From: Schaedlerella arabinosiphila
GTDB lineage: Bacteria; Bacillota; Clostridia; Lachnospirales; Lachnospiraceae
Length of the DNA stretch: 64,000 nucleotides
Assembly (NCBI RefSeq): GCF_003885045.1
Contig: NZ_RHJS01000002.1
Coordinates: 3,960,501-4,024,500 of the forward strand
Direction: 5' to 3'
Both the position numbers and the translations under genes were made by a program. The notes under the pieces were generated by a model that searched no databases, was not told the DNA's origin, and saw nothing but the letters and a program-made list of their open reading frames with translations. Shown here piece by piece: positions 1 to 9,200 of this stretch (the stretch's first letter is position 1; each line of letters opens with the position of its first letter).

Positions 1-171
1 AAAATTCTAAAAACTGTGATTGCATTTTGATCCCCCTTATTCCGTGTCGTATCACACTATGCCTGCCTTCTCCAATTGTTGCCTATGCACTCACATCCGG
101 TATACCTGTCATTCCCTCCCCGATTTCAGAAACAAAATCCAAATCGCCTGATCTATTATCCTTTACGTATT

Positions 172-2058
172 TCAGATTCCTGCGGAAAACACCTCGGCAT
201 TCATTCCGTCCATGTCTATGCTTCCCAAGGAACCATTTTCAAAAAGTGCCTCAAATTCTTTTCTTGAAATCTTTTCTTTCTCAAGCAGCAGCTTTGCGCA
301 GGCATCCAGTACAGAATGGTATTCCTGCAAAAGCGCCCTTGCCTTGTTATAGCATTCATCAATGATCCGCTTTACCTCTTCATCAATGGTGCCTGCAACC
401 TTCTCTCCATATCCCCGTGAGGTATGTCCGAAGTCCCTTCCAATGAAAACCTCATCGCTGTCATTGTCATAGTTGATCAAGCCGAGGCGTTCTGACATAC
501 CGAATTTGGTGATCATGGATTTTGCAATTGCTGTCGCCTGACGAATATCCTGGGATGCCCCGGTCGTGATATCGTCAAAAATCTCTTCCTCAGCCACGCG
601 TCCGCCCAGGGATACGGTAATCTGCTGCAGCATATGCCCCTTGGTGTTGAACATGTCGTCACGCTCCGGAAGGGGCATCGTATAACCGCCTGCCGCCCCG
701 GTCGGCACGATAGACACACTGTAGACCGGCCCTACGTCGGGCAGTACATGGAACAGGATCGCATGTCCCGCCTCATGATACGCCGTGATCCTGCGTTCCT
801 TCTCTGAAACGATGCGGCTCTTCTTCTCCGGTCCGATTCCCACTTTTACAAATGCATGCCGGATATCCTTCTGCTGCAGGAAGATCCGGTTGTCTCTGGC
901 TGCCAGGATCGCAGCCTCATTCAGCAGGTTTTCTAAGTCTGCCCCGGTAAATCCTGCGGTTGTCTGCGCGATCTGCTTGAGATCCACGTCGTCGCCCAGG
1001 GGCTTGTTTTTTGCATGGACTTTCAGGATCTCCTCCCGTCCGCCCACGTCCGGACGGCCTACGATCACGTTCCGGTCAAAACGTCCCGGACGCAGGATGG
1101 CCGGATCCAGAATATCCTTCCGGTTGGTCGCCGCCATCACGATGATTCCTTCGTTAACTCCGAATCCGTCCATCTCTACCAGAAGCTGGTTCAGCGTCTG
1201 CTCCCTCTCATCATGTCCGCCGCCGAGTCCGCTCCCGCGGCGTCTTGCCACGGCATCGATCTCATCGATAAATATGATGCAGGGTGCATTTTTCTTGGCA
1301 TCCTGGAACAGGTCGCGTACGCGGGATGCACCGACGCCCACAAACATTTCCACAAAGTCTGAACCGGAAATACTGAAAAACGGTACTCCCGCTTCTCCCG
1401 CAATGGCCTTGGCCAGAAGCGTCTTGCCGGTTCCCGGAGGCCCCTCCAAAAGTACGCCCTTCGGAATCCTGGCTCCCACCTGAATGTATTTTTTCGGTGC
1501 TTTCAGGAAATCTACGATCTCCTCAAGCTCTTCCTTCTCTTCCTTCAGCCCGGCCACCTCGGCAAAGGTCACCTGCTTGTCCGCAGGGCTGTTGAGCCTT
1601 GCGCGGCTTTTTCCGAAGTTCATCGCCTTGGCATTGGCGCCTCCGCCTCCCTGGCGGTTCATCAGCATAAAGATCAGAAATACGCCTGCCATCGTGATCA
1701 GCACCGGCACCAGGATGGTGGTAAGTATCGTCTCCTCCTGAACCTTCAGCACCCGATACACAACGTCATACTTATCCAGTAATTCCCGGGTCTCATTCAC
1801 ATCCGTTATATTTACGATCCTGGACCCGCGCGGATTTTTCAGATTCACGGTCACCGTTCCCGTAGGCACAGACTTGCTCTGGTTGATGATGGCGTCCGCC
1901 ACGTTTCCGTCCTTCAATTCCTTGATAAACTGCGAGTACGTGATCTCCTGGTCGCGCTGCTGCATCTGTCCGGTAAACCAAAGTGCAAAAAACACGATGG
2001 CAATAAACATCACGACGCTGGCGCCGCTCATGGTCCTGTACTTGTTATTGTTATTCAA
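172..2058 (-). CDS. ftsH: ATP-dependent zinc metalloprotease FtsH
   Basis: Membrane-anchored AAA+ protease that unfolds and degrades membrane and short-lived cytosolic proteins. The 628-residue protein has two membrane segments (about 14-29 and 113-133) around an extracytoplasmic domain. Walker A GPPGTGKT is at 206-213, Walker B with IIFIDEID at 261-268, and the second region of homology with RPGRFDR near 323-329. The zinc protease motif HEAGH is at 428-432. Length and domain order are typical. It is the last gene of tilS-hpt-ftsH, 30 bp after hpt, an order conserved in Firmicutes. No clear terminator is visible in the 171 bp between its stop and the window edge. Confidence 0.97.
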   Translation of the reverse strand: MNNNNKYRTMSGASVVMFIAIVFFALWFTGQMQQRDQEITYSQFIKELKDGNVADAIINQSKSVPTGTVTVNLKNPRGSRIVNITDVNETRELLDKYDVVYRVLKVQEETILTTILVPVLITMAGVFLIFMLMNRQGGGGANAKAMNFGKSRARLNSPADKQVTFAEVAGLKEEKEELEEIVDFLKAPKKYIQVGARIPKGVLLEGPPGTGKTLLAKAIAGEAGVPFFSISGSDFVEMFVGVGASRVRDLFQDAKKNAPCIIFIDEIDAVARRRGSGLGGGHDEREQTLNQLLVEMDGFGVNEGIIVMAATNRKDILDPAILRPGRFDRNVIVGRPDVGGREEILKVHAKNKPLGDDVDLKQIAQTTAGFTGADLENLLNEAAILAARDNRIFLQQKDIRHAFVKVGIGPEKKSRIVSEKERRITAYHEAGHAILFHVLPDVGPVYSVSIVPTGAAGGYTMPLPERDDMFNTKGHMLQQITVSLGGRVAEEEIFDDITTGASQDIRQATAIAKSMITKFGMSERLGLINYDNDSDEVFIGRDFGHTSRGYGEKVAGTIDEEVKRIIDECYNKARALLQEYHSVLDACAKLLLEKEKISRKEFEALFENGSLGSIDMDGMNAEVFSAGI

Positions 2059-2088
2059 TGATTTCTGCTCCTTCCCAAAACTTCCTTA

Positions 2089-2613
2089 TTATACTCCCTC
2101 TACGACACCGATATAAGGCAGTGTCCGGTACTTCTGCGCATAATCAAGGCCGTAGCCCACGACAAATTCATCCGGGATCTGGAAACCGACATAATCGGTC
2201 GGAACCTCCACCACCCTGCGTTCAGGCTTATCCAGAAGCGTACACAGACGGATGCTTTTTGCTCCCCGCTTTTCCAGTTCTCTGGTCAGAAAATACAGGG
2301 TACGCCCTGAATCAATGATGTCCTCCACGATCAGCACATCCTTGCCCTCTACGGATTCGTCCAGGTCCTTTTTGATCTTGATTGTGCCGCTGGAGGATGT
2401 AGCGTCCCCATAGCTGCTTACGTACATAAAATCAATGGATACAGGAAGCGTGATCCGCTTCGCCAGCTCGCACATGAAAAATGCGCCGCCCTTCAGTATA
2501 CAGATCAGATGAATGCTCTTTCCCGCGTAATCTTCGCTGATCTGCTTTCCTAATTCTTCGATTCTTCTGTCTACATCCTGCTCCGATATCAGTTCCCGAA
2601 TTGTCTCTGCCAT
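2089..2613 (-). CDS. hpt: Hypoxanthine phosphoribosyltransferase
   Basis: Purine salvage enzyme that makes IMP or GMP from hypoxanthine or guanine and PRPP in the cytosol. The 174-residue length is normal. The PRPP-binding loop DVLIVEDIIDSG lies in the middle of the protein, and the N-terminal part carries the LICILKGGAFF segment typical of this type I phosphoribosyltransferase. The ATG is preceded by an AGGA-containing ribosome binding site. It sits between tilS and ftsH, matching the conserved Firmicute cluster, so co-transcription is likely. Confidence 0.95.
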   Translation of the reverse strand: MAETIRELISEQDVDRRIEELGKQISEDYAGKSIHLICILKGGAFFMCELAKRITLPVSIDFMYVSSYGDATSSSGTIKIKKDLDESVEGKDVLIVEDIIDSGRTLYFLTRELEKRGAKSIRLCTLLDKPERRVVEVPTDYVGFQIPDEFVVGYGLDYAQKYRTLPYIGVVEGV

Positions 2614-2669
2614 CTTTTTTTCCTCCGTAATGCGATTTTTTCTTTTGCTCGACTATTTTTTCACTTCTA

Positions 2670-4088
2670 TTAGAGTTCTTTTGCTTTATCATCCTCTTTC
2701 ACAATCTCGATCTGCAGGATCTGCTTCGTATGGCTGCTGATCTGGTACGCGCTGCTCATGCGGCGCCCTGGAATCCACAGGATCTCGCTCCCTGACGCGA
2801 TACAGGGAATAGCAGATCTCTCTTTTGCAGGTATCTTCTCATTGATGAACCAGGATTTTAATTTTTGGCGGTGTCCCGCCCGGTCGATCGCTATCTGATC
2901 ACCGCCCTGCCTTGACCTGATGCAGGGCGGTGTTCCTATTATATCATAATCAAACCATTTCGTGTACTCTTTTTGCGGGATTTCCTTCATAGAAAAGCAC
3001 ATTGTTTTCGGGAAAACCTTACAAAAGACCGTCATTCCCATGTCCGGAACGCGGGTTTCTCCCGGAATCCGCAGAGGATACGCCTTTTTTTCAGCCTGCG
3101 GGACCGAATCCTGCTCCGGATATACTTCCACTCCCTCGTAAGTACGGACCGCCCGCATGGCATAGGGCAGATCCAGGCTTCTTCCGGTTTGCTTCCGAAA
3201 CAATTCCAGCACCCCCCGGATATGAACCCTTCCGATATCCCGGGCCTGTCCCGCCGCCAGTTCCAAAACACGCCGGAGCACCATGGTGCACAGGATCTCC
3301 GGTTCCCTTTCCCACAGCTCCTTTTTCACAAGAAAACGGGTCGGCGTCTCATCGGTTTTTACATATTTTCGAAATGCGTCCTCCGAGCATCGCTCCATGT
3401 ACTCTCCAACCTCCAGGAGCTGCTCCGTTACTTCATTCATATGCCGGACTGCCTGAGAATTGACCTCTTTTTCCAAAACAGGGATCACCAGATGGCGCAG
3501 CCTGTTGCGCGTATACTCTGTGTCCTGATTGGTATCGTCCGTACAGAACCGCTCTCCCCGCTGTTCCAGAAACGCTTCGATCTCCCTCCGGTTGAGACAC
3601 AGAAGCGGCCGGATGTACCTTCCGTTAACCGGGCGGATGCCGCAAAGCCCCGCCAGGCCGGTTCCCCTTGCCAGGTTCCACAGGAGTGTCTCCGCATTGT
3701 CGTTCTGGTGATGCGCCAGGGCGATCTTCGTCCCCCCGCACTTTGCACAGACCAGCTCAAAGGCTTCCCGCCGGATATTTCTGCCGCACTCCTCAAGAGA
3801 TTGTTTCCTTTTTTTGGAAATTGATTCCAAATCCACCCGAAAAACTTCCAGCGGCACCGCGTATTTCCCGCACAATTCCCGCACAAACGCCTCGTCCCGG
3901 TCCGCAGCAGCCCCCCGCAGCCCGTGGTTTACGTGGACTGCCGTGAATGGGACTCCAAGGCCGGGGCAAAGCTCCAGGAGCACGAAAAACAGGCATACCG
4001 AGTCTGCTCCCCCCGATATACCTGCTATAATATGGTCCTCTGTCCCGACCATATGGTATTTTTCGATATAAGCTCTTACTTTTTCCAT
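2670..4088 (-). CDS. tilS: tRNA(Ile)-lysidine synthetase TilS
   Basis: Converts the wobble cytidine of the CAU-anticodon isoleucine tRNA to lysidine, using ATP and lysine. The N-terminal PP-loop ATPase motif SGGADS is at residues 25-30. The HHQNDNAETLL segment, also typical of TilS, follows in the N-terminal domain. The C-terminal domain contains RSRQGGD and KSWFINEKIP segments characteristic of the family. At 472 residues the size is usual. It lies upstream of hpt and ftsH and about 80 bp downstream of ptsI. Confidence 0.95.
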   Translation of the reverse strand: MEKVRAYIEKYHMVGTEDHIIAGISGGADSVCLFFVLLELCPGLGVPFTAVHVNHGLRGAAADRDEAFVRELCGKYAVPLEVFRVDLESISKKRKQSLEECGRNIRREAFELVCAKCGGTKIALAHHQNDNAETLLWNLARGTGLAGLCGIRPVNGRYIRPLLCLNRREIEAFLEQRGERFCTDDTNQDTEYTRNRLRHLVIPVLEKEVNSQAVRHMNEVTEQLLEVGEYMERCSEDAFRKYVKTDETPTRFLVKKELWEREPEILCTMVLRRVLELAAGQARDIGRVHIRGVLELFRKQTGRSLDLPYAMRAVRTYEGVEVYPEQDSVPQAEKKAYPLRIPGETRVPDMGMTVFCKVFPKTMCFSMKEIPQKEYTKWFDYDIIGTPPCIRSRQGGDQIAIDRAGHRQKLKSWFINEKIPAKERSAIPCIASGSEILWIPGRRMSSAYQISSHTKQILQIEIVKEDDKAKEL

Positions 4089-4171
4089 ATATGATACCCC
4101 AATGAACGCAATTCTGTCTGCCTTTCGGGTATACTATACTCAATCCGGCCAAAAAAAGCAAGATTTTCTTT

Positions 4172-5791
4172 TTATTCCATTTCCCTTACATTTTTTCTTA
4201 CTTTGAGAACCATGGAGGGAGCTACGGAAAGTTCGTCCAGACCCATCCGTACAAATTCCTGCGTCAGCTCCAGATCCGCTCCCAGCTCGCCGCAGATCCC
4301 GGCCCATTTTCCATGCTTGTGGGCGTTGTCCACCACCAGTTTGATCATCCGCAGGATTGCTTTGTGGTGCGGGTTGTAAAAGTCGTCCAGCTTTTCATTC
4401 TGACGGTCAATGGCCAGGGTATACTGGGTCAGGTCGTTGGTTCCGATACTGAAGAAATCTACCATCTCCGCCAGCTCGTCGCTGATCATAACGGAGGCCG
4501 GTGTCTCGATCATAATTCCCTGCTCCGGTATCTTGTAGGGAATCCCCGCATCGTTCAGCTCACATTCCACCTCATCCACGATGCTGTAGATCTGCCGTAC
4601 TTCCTCCGTGGAAATGATCATCGGATACATGATGGACAGGTTGCCGTATGCCGCCGCGCGCAGCAGGGCACGGAGCTGCGTCTTGAAAATGTCCTTCTGT
4701 TTCAGGCAGATGCGGATAGCCCGATAGCCCATAGCCGGGTTGTCTTCCCTGCCCAGGTTCAGATAATCCACCTGCTTATCCGCGCCGATATCCAGCGTCC
4801 GGATGATCACCTTCTTGCCGGCCATGGTCTGCACCACCTGGCGGTATGCCTGGAACTGCTCCTCCTCTGTTGGGAAATCATTTCTCCCAAGGTACAAAAA
4901 CTCGCTCCGGAACAGGCCGATTCCTCCTGCGTCATTTTCCAGTACATATCCCACGTCGCCGACGCTTCCGATGTTGGCGTAAATATGGATCTTTTTGCCG
5001 GAACGGGTGACATTTTCTTTGCCTTTCAATGTCTGGAGAAGCTCTGTCTTCTCCTGCTCCTCCTTCATCCGCGCTTCTGTCTCCCGGCAAAGCTCTTCTG
5101 TGGGGTCAAACACCACCTCTGCCTTGAAGCCGTCCACAACCACGGTCTGCCCGGTATGGATCTCTTCCAGATCCATGGGCACGCCGATCAGCGCCGGAAT
5201 GTTCATCATACGGGCAAGGATGGCCGTATGAGAGTTGGTGGAACCATGCACCGTCACAAAAGCCAGAATCTTGCTCTTATCCATCTGCACCGTCTCACTG
5301 GGGCTTAAGTCATCCGCTATGATGACGGACGGCTCCATGGAACCAAAATCCATGTCCTCCTGCCCGGCCAGATTGCGCACCAGGCGGTTGGAAATGTCCT
5401 TGATATCCGCCGCCCTGGCTTTCATATAATCATCGTCCATATTGGCGAACATCTCGGAAAAGTTATCGCCGGTTACCGCTACCGCGTATTCCGCGTTGAT
5501 CTGCTCCGTACGGATCATGCTGCTGATCGCGTCCCGGTAATCGTCGTCCTCCAGCATCATCTGATGGACTTCGAAGATGGCTGCGCTGGCTTCTCCTACT
5601 TCTTTCACTGCTTTTTCGTACAGCTTCTGGAGCTGTTCCTGCGCCTTTTCCACCGCCGTCTCTACTCTGGCGATCTCTGCCTCCGAATCCTCGGCCCTTT
5701 CGCGCTTCACCTGAAAATCATTGTTCTTCAATACGGCCGCCGGCCCCAGGACAATTCCTTTGTATACGGATTTTCCCGAAAATTTTAACAT
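4172..5791 (-). CDS. ptsI: Phosphoenolpyruvate-protein phosphotransferase (PTS enzyme I)
   Basis: Cytosolic first enzyme of the phosphotransferase system; it autophosphorylates with PEP and passes phosphate to HPr. The phosphorylated histidine is H188 in NSHTAILAR. The N-terminal HPr-binding helical part precedes it, and the C-terminal PEP-binding barrel ends with GICGELGAD, which carries the catalytic cysteine. At 539 residues it is slightly shorter than the usual 570. It starts 19 bp after ptsH, so the two form a ptsHI operon. No PTS permease is encoded in the window, so this is the general PTS machinery. Confidence 0.96.
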   Translation of the reverse strand: MLKFSGKSVYKGIVLGPAAVLKNNDFQVKRERAEDSEAEIARVETAVEKAQEQLQKLYEKAVKEVGEASAAIFEVHQMMLEDDDYRDAISSMIRTEQINAEYAVAVTGDNFSEMFANMDDDYMKARAADIKDISNRLVRNLAGQEDMDFGSMEPSVIIADDLSPSETVQMDKSKILAFVTVHGSTNSHTAILARMMNIPALIGVPMDLEEIHTGQTVVVDGFKAEVVFDPTEELCRETEARMKEEQEKTELLQTLKGKENVTRSGKKIHIYANIGSVGDVGYVLENDAGGIGLFRSEFLYLGRNDFPTEEEQFQAYRQVVQTMAGKKVIIRTLDIGADKQVDYLNLGREDNPAMGYRAIRICLKQKDIFKTQLRALLRAAAYGNLSIMYPMIISTEEVRQIYSIVDEVECELNDAGIPYKIPEQGIMIETPASVMISDELAEMVDFFSIGTNDLTQYTLAIDRQNEKLDDFYNPHHKAILRMIKLVVDNAHKHGKWAGICGELGADLELTQEFVRMGLDELSVAPSMVLKVRKNVREME

Positions 5792-5810
5792 ATCAGTACA
5801 CTCCTAATTT

Positions 5811-6068
5811 TTAAAGGTTTGCTTCGAAAAACGCCTTGATGTCCTCATATGCCTTTTCTTCGTCTGCGCCCTCGATCTCAACGTCCACCACGTTCCCGCA
5901 CTTTACGCCCATGCCCATAATGGCCATCAGCTTGGTAGCCTCCGCGGATTTGCCTTCTTTTTTGATCACGATCTTGCTCTCATACTTCTTCGCTTCCTTT
6001 GCAAGAAGCCCTGCCGGTCTTGCGTGGATTCCGATTGCGTCCTTAATCTCATAGCTAAATGTTTTCAT
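5811..6068 (-). CDS. ptsH: HPr-family phosphocarrier protein
   Basis: Small (85 aa) carrier that takes phosphate from enzyme I on His15 (GIHARPAG) and passes it to EIIA domains. The ATG at 6068 is chosen because AGGAGG lies 6 bp upstream; a longer frame to 6179 has no such support. The region that normally holds the regulatory Ser46 (KSIMGVMS in Bacillus) reads TKLMAIMGMG, so no serine is available for HPr kinase. The family is clear. The absence of Ser46 suggests it does not act as the CcpA co-repressor, which is an inference. Confidence 0.93.
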   Translation of the reverse strand: MKTFSYEIKDAIGIHARPAGLLAKEAKKYESKIVIKKEGKSAEATKLMAIMGMGVKCGNVVDVEIEGADEEKAYEDIKAFFEANL

Positions 6069-6292
6069 GATTGATCCTCCTGTTTGTTCATTGTGGAAAA
6101 GCGGCGGCAGAGCTCCAGGTTCTGGGGATACGTCTGCCGCGGTCCGATGGTCGGCCTTTTCTTCTCTGTCTGTAATCATAACACTGCGGGGAGGATAGGA
6201 AAAGAATAATTGTTTGCAATGTTTTGGAAATAATTTCGACCAATCCAGGCCGTGCTGCCGTTCAGCGCTCCCATTGCCCTGCGGTTTCGGTC

Positions 6293-8377
6293 TTATTCCG
6301 CGGTTTCATACTCAAATTTTTCAATGATCCCGGCCGCCTCCGCAGGAGTGCTGCTTTCGCGGAGACACCGCTTAAAGTTTTCGTCCCTGAGCAGATTCAC
6401 CAGATTGAAAAATGCTCTCAGGTGGGTCTTGTGGTCTACCGCGCTCAGACAGCAGACGAACTCTACCGGGTCCAGTTCTTCCGCTCCGAATGGAACCGGG
6501 GTGCTCAGGCGGATCAGGCTCATACCTACCCGGATGCTGCCCTGCTCCACGCCTTCATGGGGAACCGCAAATCCGGGAGACAGCACGATGTAGGGTCCGT
6601 TTTCTTCGATGTTGGCAATCATGGCATCGATATAGCGCGCTTCGATGTATCCCATGTCCAGCAGTATTTCCCCTGACCTGCGTACCGCCTCCCGCCAATC
6701 CCTGCATTCCACATCCAAAACGATATGGTCAGGCGGCAGCAGTTCATGGAGATACGGCGGCTCCGCTTCTGTTTCCACTTCCGTGTTCTGATGGAAGTAC
6801 TCTCCCACCACTTTCCGGATTTTCTGCAGAAGTTCGGGAGCGGCTTCCGGGACCGTCTCCCGGATGACCGGGTCCAGCTTTTCTAACAGACCCCTTGCGG
6901 TAATCTCGTGTTCCTCCGCGCGGACAGGCAGGTTTCTGCTGTTGCGCAGATTGTCGATCTTATTGCCCACCCGGATATAATCTTCATCATTCAGAAGCGG
7001 GGATACAATCACATAATCCAGTCTGCAGTCCGCAAGCGGAACCGTAGAAATGATGAAATCTGCTTTCTGGGGTTCCAGGTTTTTGGCCTCATGGACGGAA
7101 ATAATATCCACGATCTGGAAGTTAAAATGCTTTTTCAGCCTTTCCAGCAATAGCTGGGACGTTCCGATTCCCGCATGGCAGGCCACGATCACGTGAAATG
7201 CGATCTCCTTATTCTTTTTCCGTTCCAAAGCCGCGCACACGTGAACCGTAATATATCCCAGTTCAATCTCCTCGATGGGCTGGCCTGTATACTGCTGGAG
7301 GATGGGAAGTTTTTTCCGAACCGCCGCGGCTACCTCCCTGTTTTCCTTTAGTACCTCCTCGATGATGGGATTGTCCGGGTAGCCCGGCGACGCGGCGGAG
7401 TATACGGATTCCAGATGGGCGGAAAGATTTTCGAAGAAATCATAATCCCCATTCAGATTGACCCCCATTTCTTCGGAAATCTGCCAAATAAACTGCCGTG
7501 TAATGAACTGCAGCTTCACCGCATTTTTTTCGCTGCTTTTCTGCCGGGTATACCGGGCCATGGAAAGCAGTTCGCTGAGAAATTGCACTTCATCCTCTGT
7601 TGTATGGATATGGCAGTATTGGGAGATCAGCTTCAGAATGTCCTGCGCCATCGGATGCTTGCTGCTGACATTTTTTCTGCGGACCTCTATGTATTCCCCC
7701 TGCTGGTTCCGGTTGATCATGATTTCCAGATAAAGCAGTACTTTTTGAAATGAATCGTCTGTCAGAAAGCATTTATGGATGTGCTCCTGCTCCGTGACGA
7801 TCTTCTGGAGCACCGCACCGGTTTCTTCCGGCACATGAATCTGTCCGTTCACCAGCTCCTGCCATGCCGTATCCTGGCCTGTATCTGCGGATTTCAGCAG
7901 AAAGACCCGTTTGTCGCTCTCCGGCCCCTGTACGCGCAGGCCCCGGCTCGGATGGGACAATACTTCCAGTCCGCCCTCTCTGACACAGGCTTTGACTTCT
8001 TCCAGATCGTTGATCACTGTTGCCCGGCTCACAAACAGCGTATCCGCGATGGCGGACATGGTAGTATATTCTGACGATGTGACAAGCAGGACGGATGCAA
8101 TCCGGACCCGTTCTTCCTTTGACAGCTTGTAGTCATAAAAGTCCCCTTCCGAGACAAAAGAGCGTATCTTCTCAAATGACGCGTCCCGGGCAATCTGCCC
8201 CCCGCTTTTCAATTTCAGTTCTCCGATTCCGTTTTCATTTAAAATATCATTGATCGTATTCAGGTCATTGCGTATCGTCCTCTGGGATACGCCAAACTGC
8301 CCTGCCAGTTCGGAAATGCTGACGGACTTTTCCGGAATGCAGAGCTCCTGTATAATGGAAATTGTTCGTTTGTTCAT
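6293..8377 (-). CDS. PRD-containing transcriptional regulator with EIIB-like and EIIA domains
   Basis: Regulator of the MtlR/LicR/ManR type, 694 aa. Order of parts: N-terminal winged helix (VSISELAGQFGVSQRTIRNDL), a second Mga-like helix-turn-helix, two PRD domains, an EIIB-like domain with CHAGIGTSQ near residue 400, and a C-terminal EIIA domain with FAVPHEG near 607. Such proteins are activated or silenced by PTS phosphorylation. The ATG at 8377 has AAGGA 5-9 bp upstream; an upstream ATG at 8410 would overlap larE but lacks a ribosome site. It follows larE by 13 bp and precedes ptsH. No PTS permease is adjacent, so the target is unknown. Confidence 0.88.
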   Translation of the reverse strand: MNKRTISIIQELCIPEKSVSISELAGQFGVSQRTIRNDLNTINDILNENGIGELKLKSGGQIARDASFEKIRSFVSEGDFYDYKLSKEERVRIASVLLVTSSEYTTMSAIADTLFVSRATVINDLEEVKACVREGGLEVLSHPSRGLRVQGPESDKRVFLLKSADTGQDTAWQELVNGQIHVPEETGAVLQKIVTEQEHIHKCFLTDDSFQKVLLYLEIMINRNQQGEYIEVRRKNVSSKHPMAQDILKLISQYCHIHTTEDEVQFLSELLSMARYTRQKSSEKNAVKLQFITRQFIWQISEEMGVNLNGDYDFFENLSAHLESVYSAASPGYPDNPIIEEVLKENREVAAAVRKKLPILQQYTGQPIEEIELGYITVHVCAALERKKNKEIAFHVIVACHAGIGTSQLLLERLKKHFNFQIVDIISVHEAKNLEPQKADFIISTVPLADCRLDYVIVSPLLNDEDYIRVGNKIDNLRNSRNLPVRAEEHEITARGLLEKLDPVIRETVPEAAPELLQKIRKVVGEYFHQNTEVETEAEPPYLHELLPPDHIVLDVECRDWREAVRRSGEILLDMGYIEARYIDAMIANIEENGPYIVLSPGFAVPHEGVEQGSIRVGMSLIRLSTPVPFGAEELDPVEFVCCLSAVDHKTHLRAFFNLVNLLRDENFKRCLRESSTPAEAAGIIEKFEYETAE

Positions 8378-8390
8378 TGCTGAATCCTTT

Positions 8391-9200
8391 TTAACCGGTG
8401 ATTCCGACATCCATGCTGCCGGAGCGGAAACCTTCCAGGTCTAATGTGATATATGTATATCCCAGATCTTTTAAATAGCTTATCACGTCCTGCCGGCGGC
8501 TCAGTAAAACGGAGAATCCCTCCGTATCCGTCTCAATCCTTGCAATACCGCCGTGAATCCGCAGCCGGACGTTGTACAGTCCGAAGCCTTTCAGATATGC
8601 CTCCCCCTGCGCTGCTTTCTGCAGCTCTTCATAAGACAGGCCCGTCCCATACGGAAACCGGGTCGCCATGCAGGGGGCAGCCGGACGGTCCGCTACAGAC
8701 AGCCCGTATTCTTCTGCCAGCCTGCGCACCTCCGCTTTCGTAAATCCTGCATCCGCCAGAGGACTGGCCACTCCCAGTTCCCGGAGCGCTTTGAGTCCCG
8801 GGCGGTATACATGAAGGTCATCCTCGTTGGTTCCTTCCAGAATATTGGGAATATCCAGTGATTCCGCTTTCTGTAGTATTCTGGTAAAAAGGTGCTTTTT
8901 GCAGAGATAGCATCTGTCCGGAGGATTTTGGCGGATTCCGGCTTCTTCCAGTTCATCCACCGGAATGACCAGGTGGGGTGCGCCGATCTCTTCCGCTACC
9001 CGTTGGGCATGTTCTATCTCGCAGACCGGATGGAGCCGGGTCTGCATGGTCACTGCCCAGACGCGGCCCTTTGCCTCGCATACCAGCTTTAACAGCAGAC
9101 TGCTGTCCACACCGCCGGAAAATGCTACAATACAGCCTTCCCCGGCATAAGCCTGGATCTGCTTTTTTAATCGGATTTTCTTTTCTTCATATTGCATCAT
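8391..9200 (-). CDS. larE: LarE, sulfur insertase for the nickel-pincer nucleotide
   Basis: ATP-dependent enzyme that adds sulfur to the P2CMN precursor in nickel-pincer nucleotide (NPN) synthesis. The 269-residue protein has the PP-loop SGGVDS at 28-33 and a CYLC pair at 97-100. Cys177 sits in PAAPCMATR, matching the position of the sacrificial Cys176 of Lactobacillus plantarum LarE. No cysteine follows it, so the iron-sulfur type of LarE with three cysteines is unlikely. The start ATG overlaps the larC stop (ATGA), indicating coupling. A longer frame extending into larC is antisense-like noise. Confidence 0.92.
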   Translation of the reverse strand: MMQYEEKKIRLKKQIQAYAGEGCIVAFSGGVDSSLLLKLVCEAKGRVWAVTMQTRLHPVCEIEHAQRVAEEIGAPHLVIPVDELEEAGIRQNPPDRCYLCKKHLFTRILQKAESLDIPNILEGTNEDDLHVYRPGLKALRELGVASPLADAGFTKAEVRRLAEEYGLSVADRPAAPCMATRFPYGTGLSYEELQKAAQGEAYLKGFGLYNVRLRIHGGIARIETDTEGFSVLLSRRQDVISYLKDLGYTYITLDLEGFRSGSMDVGITG

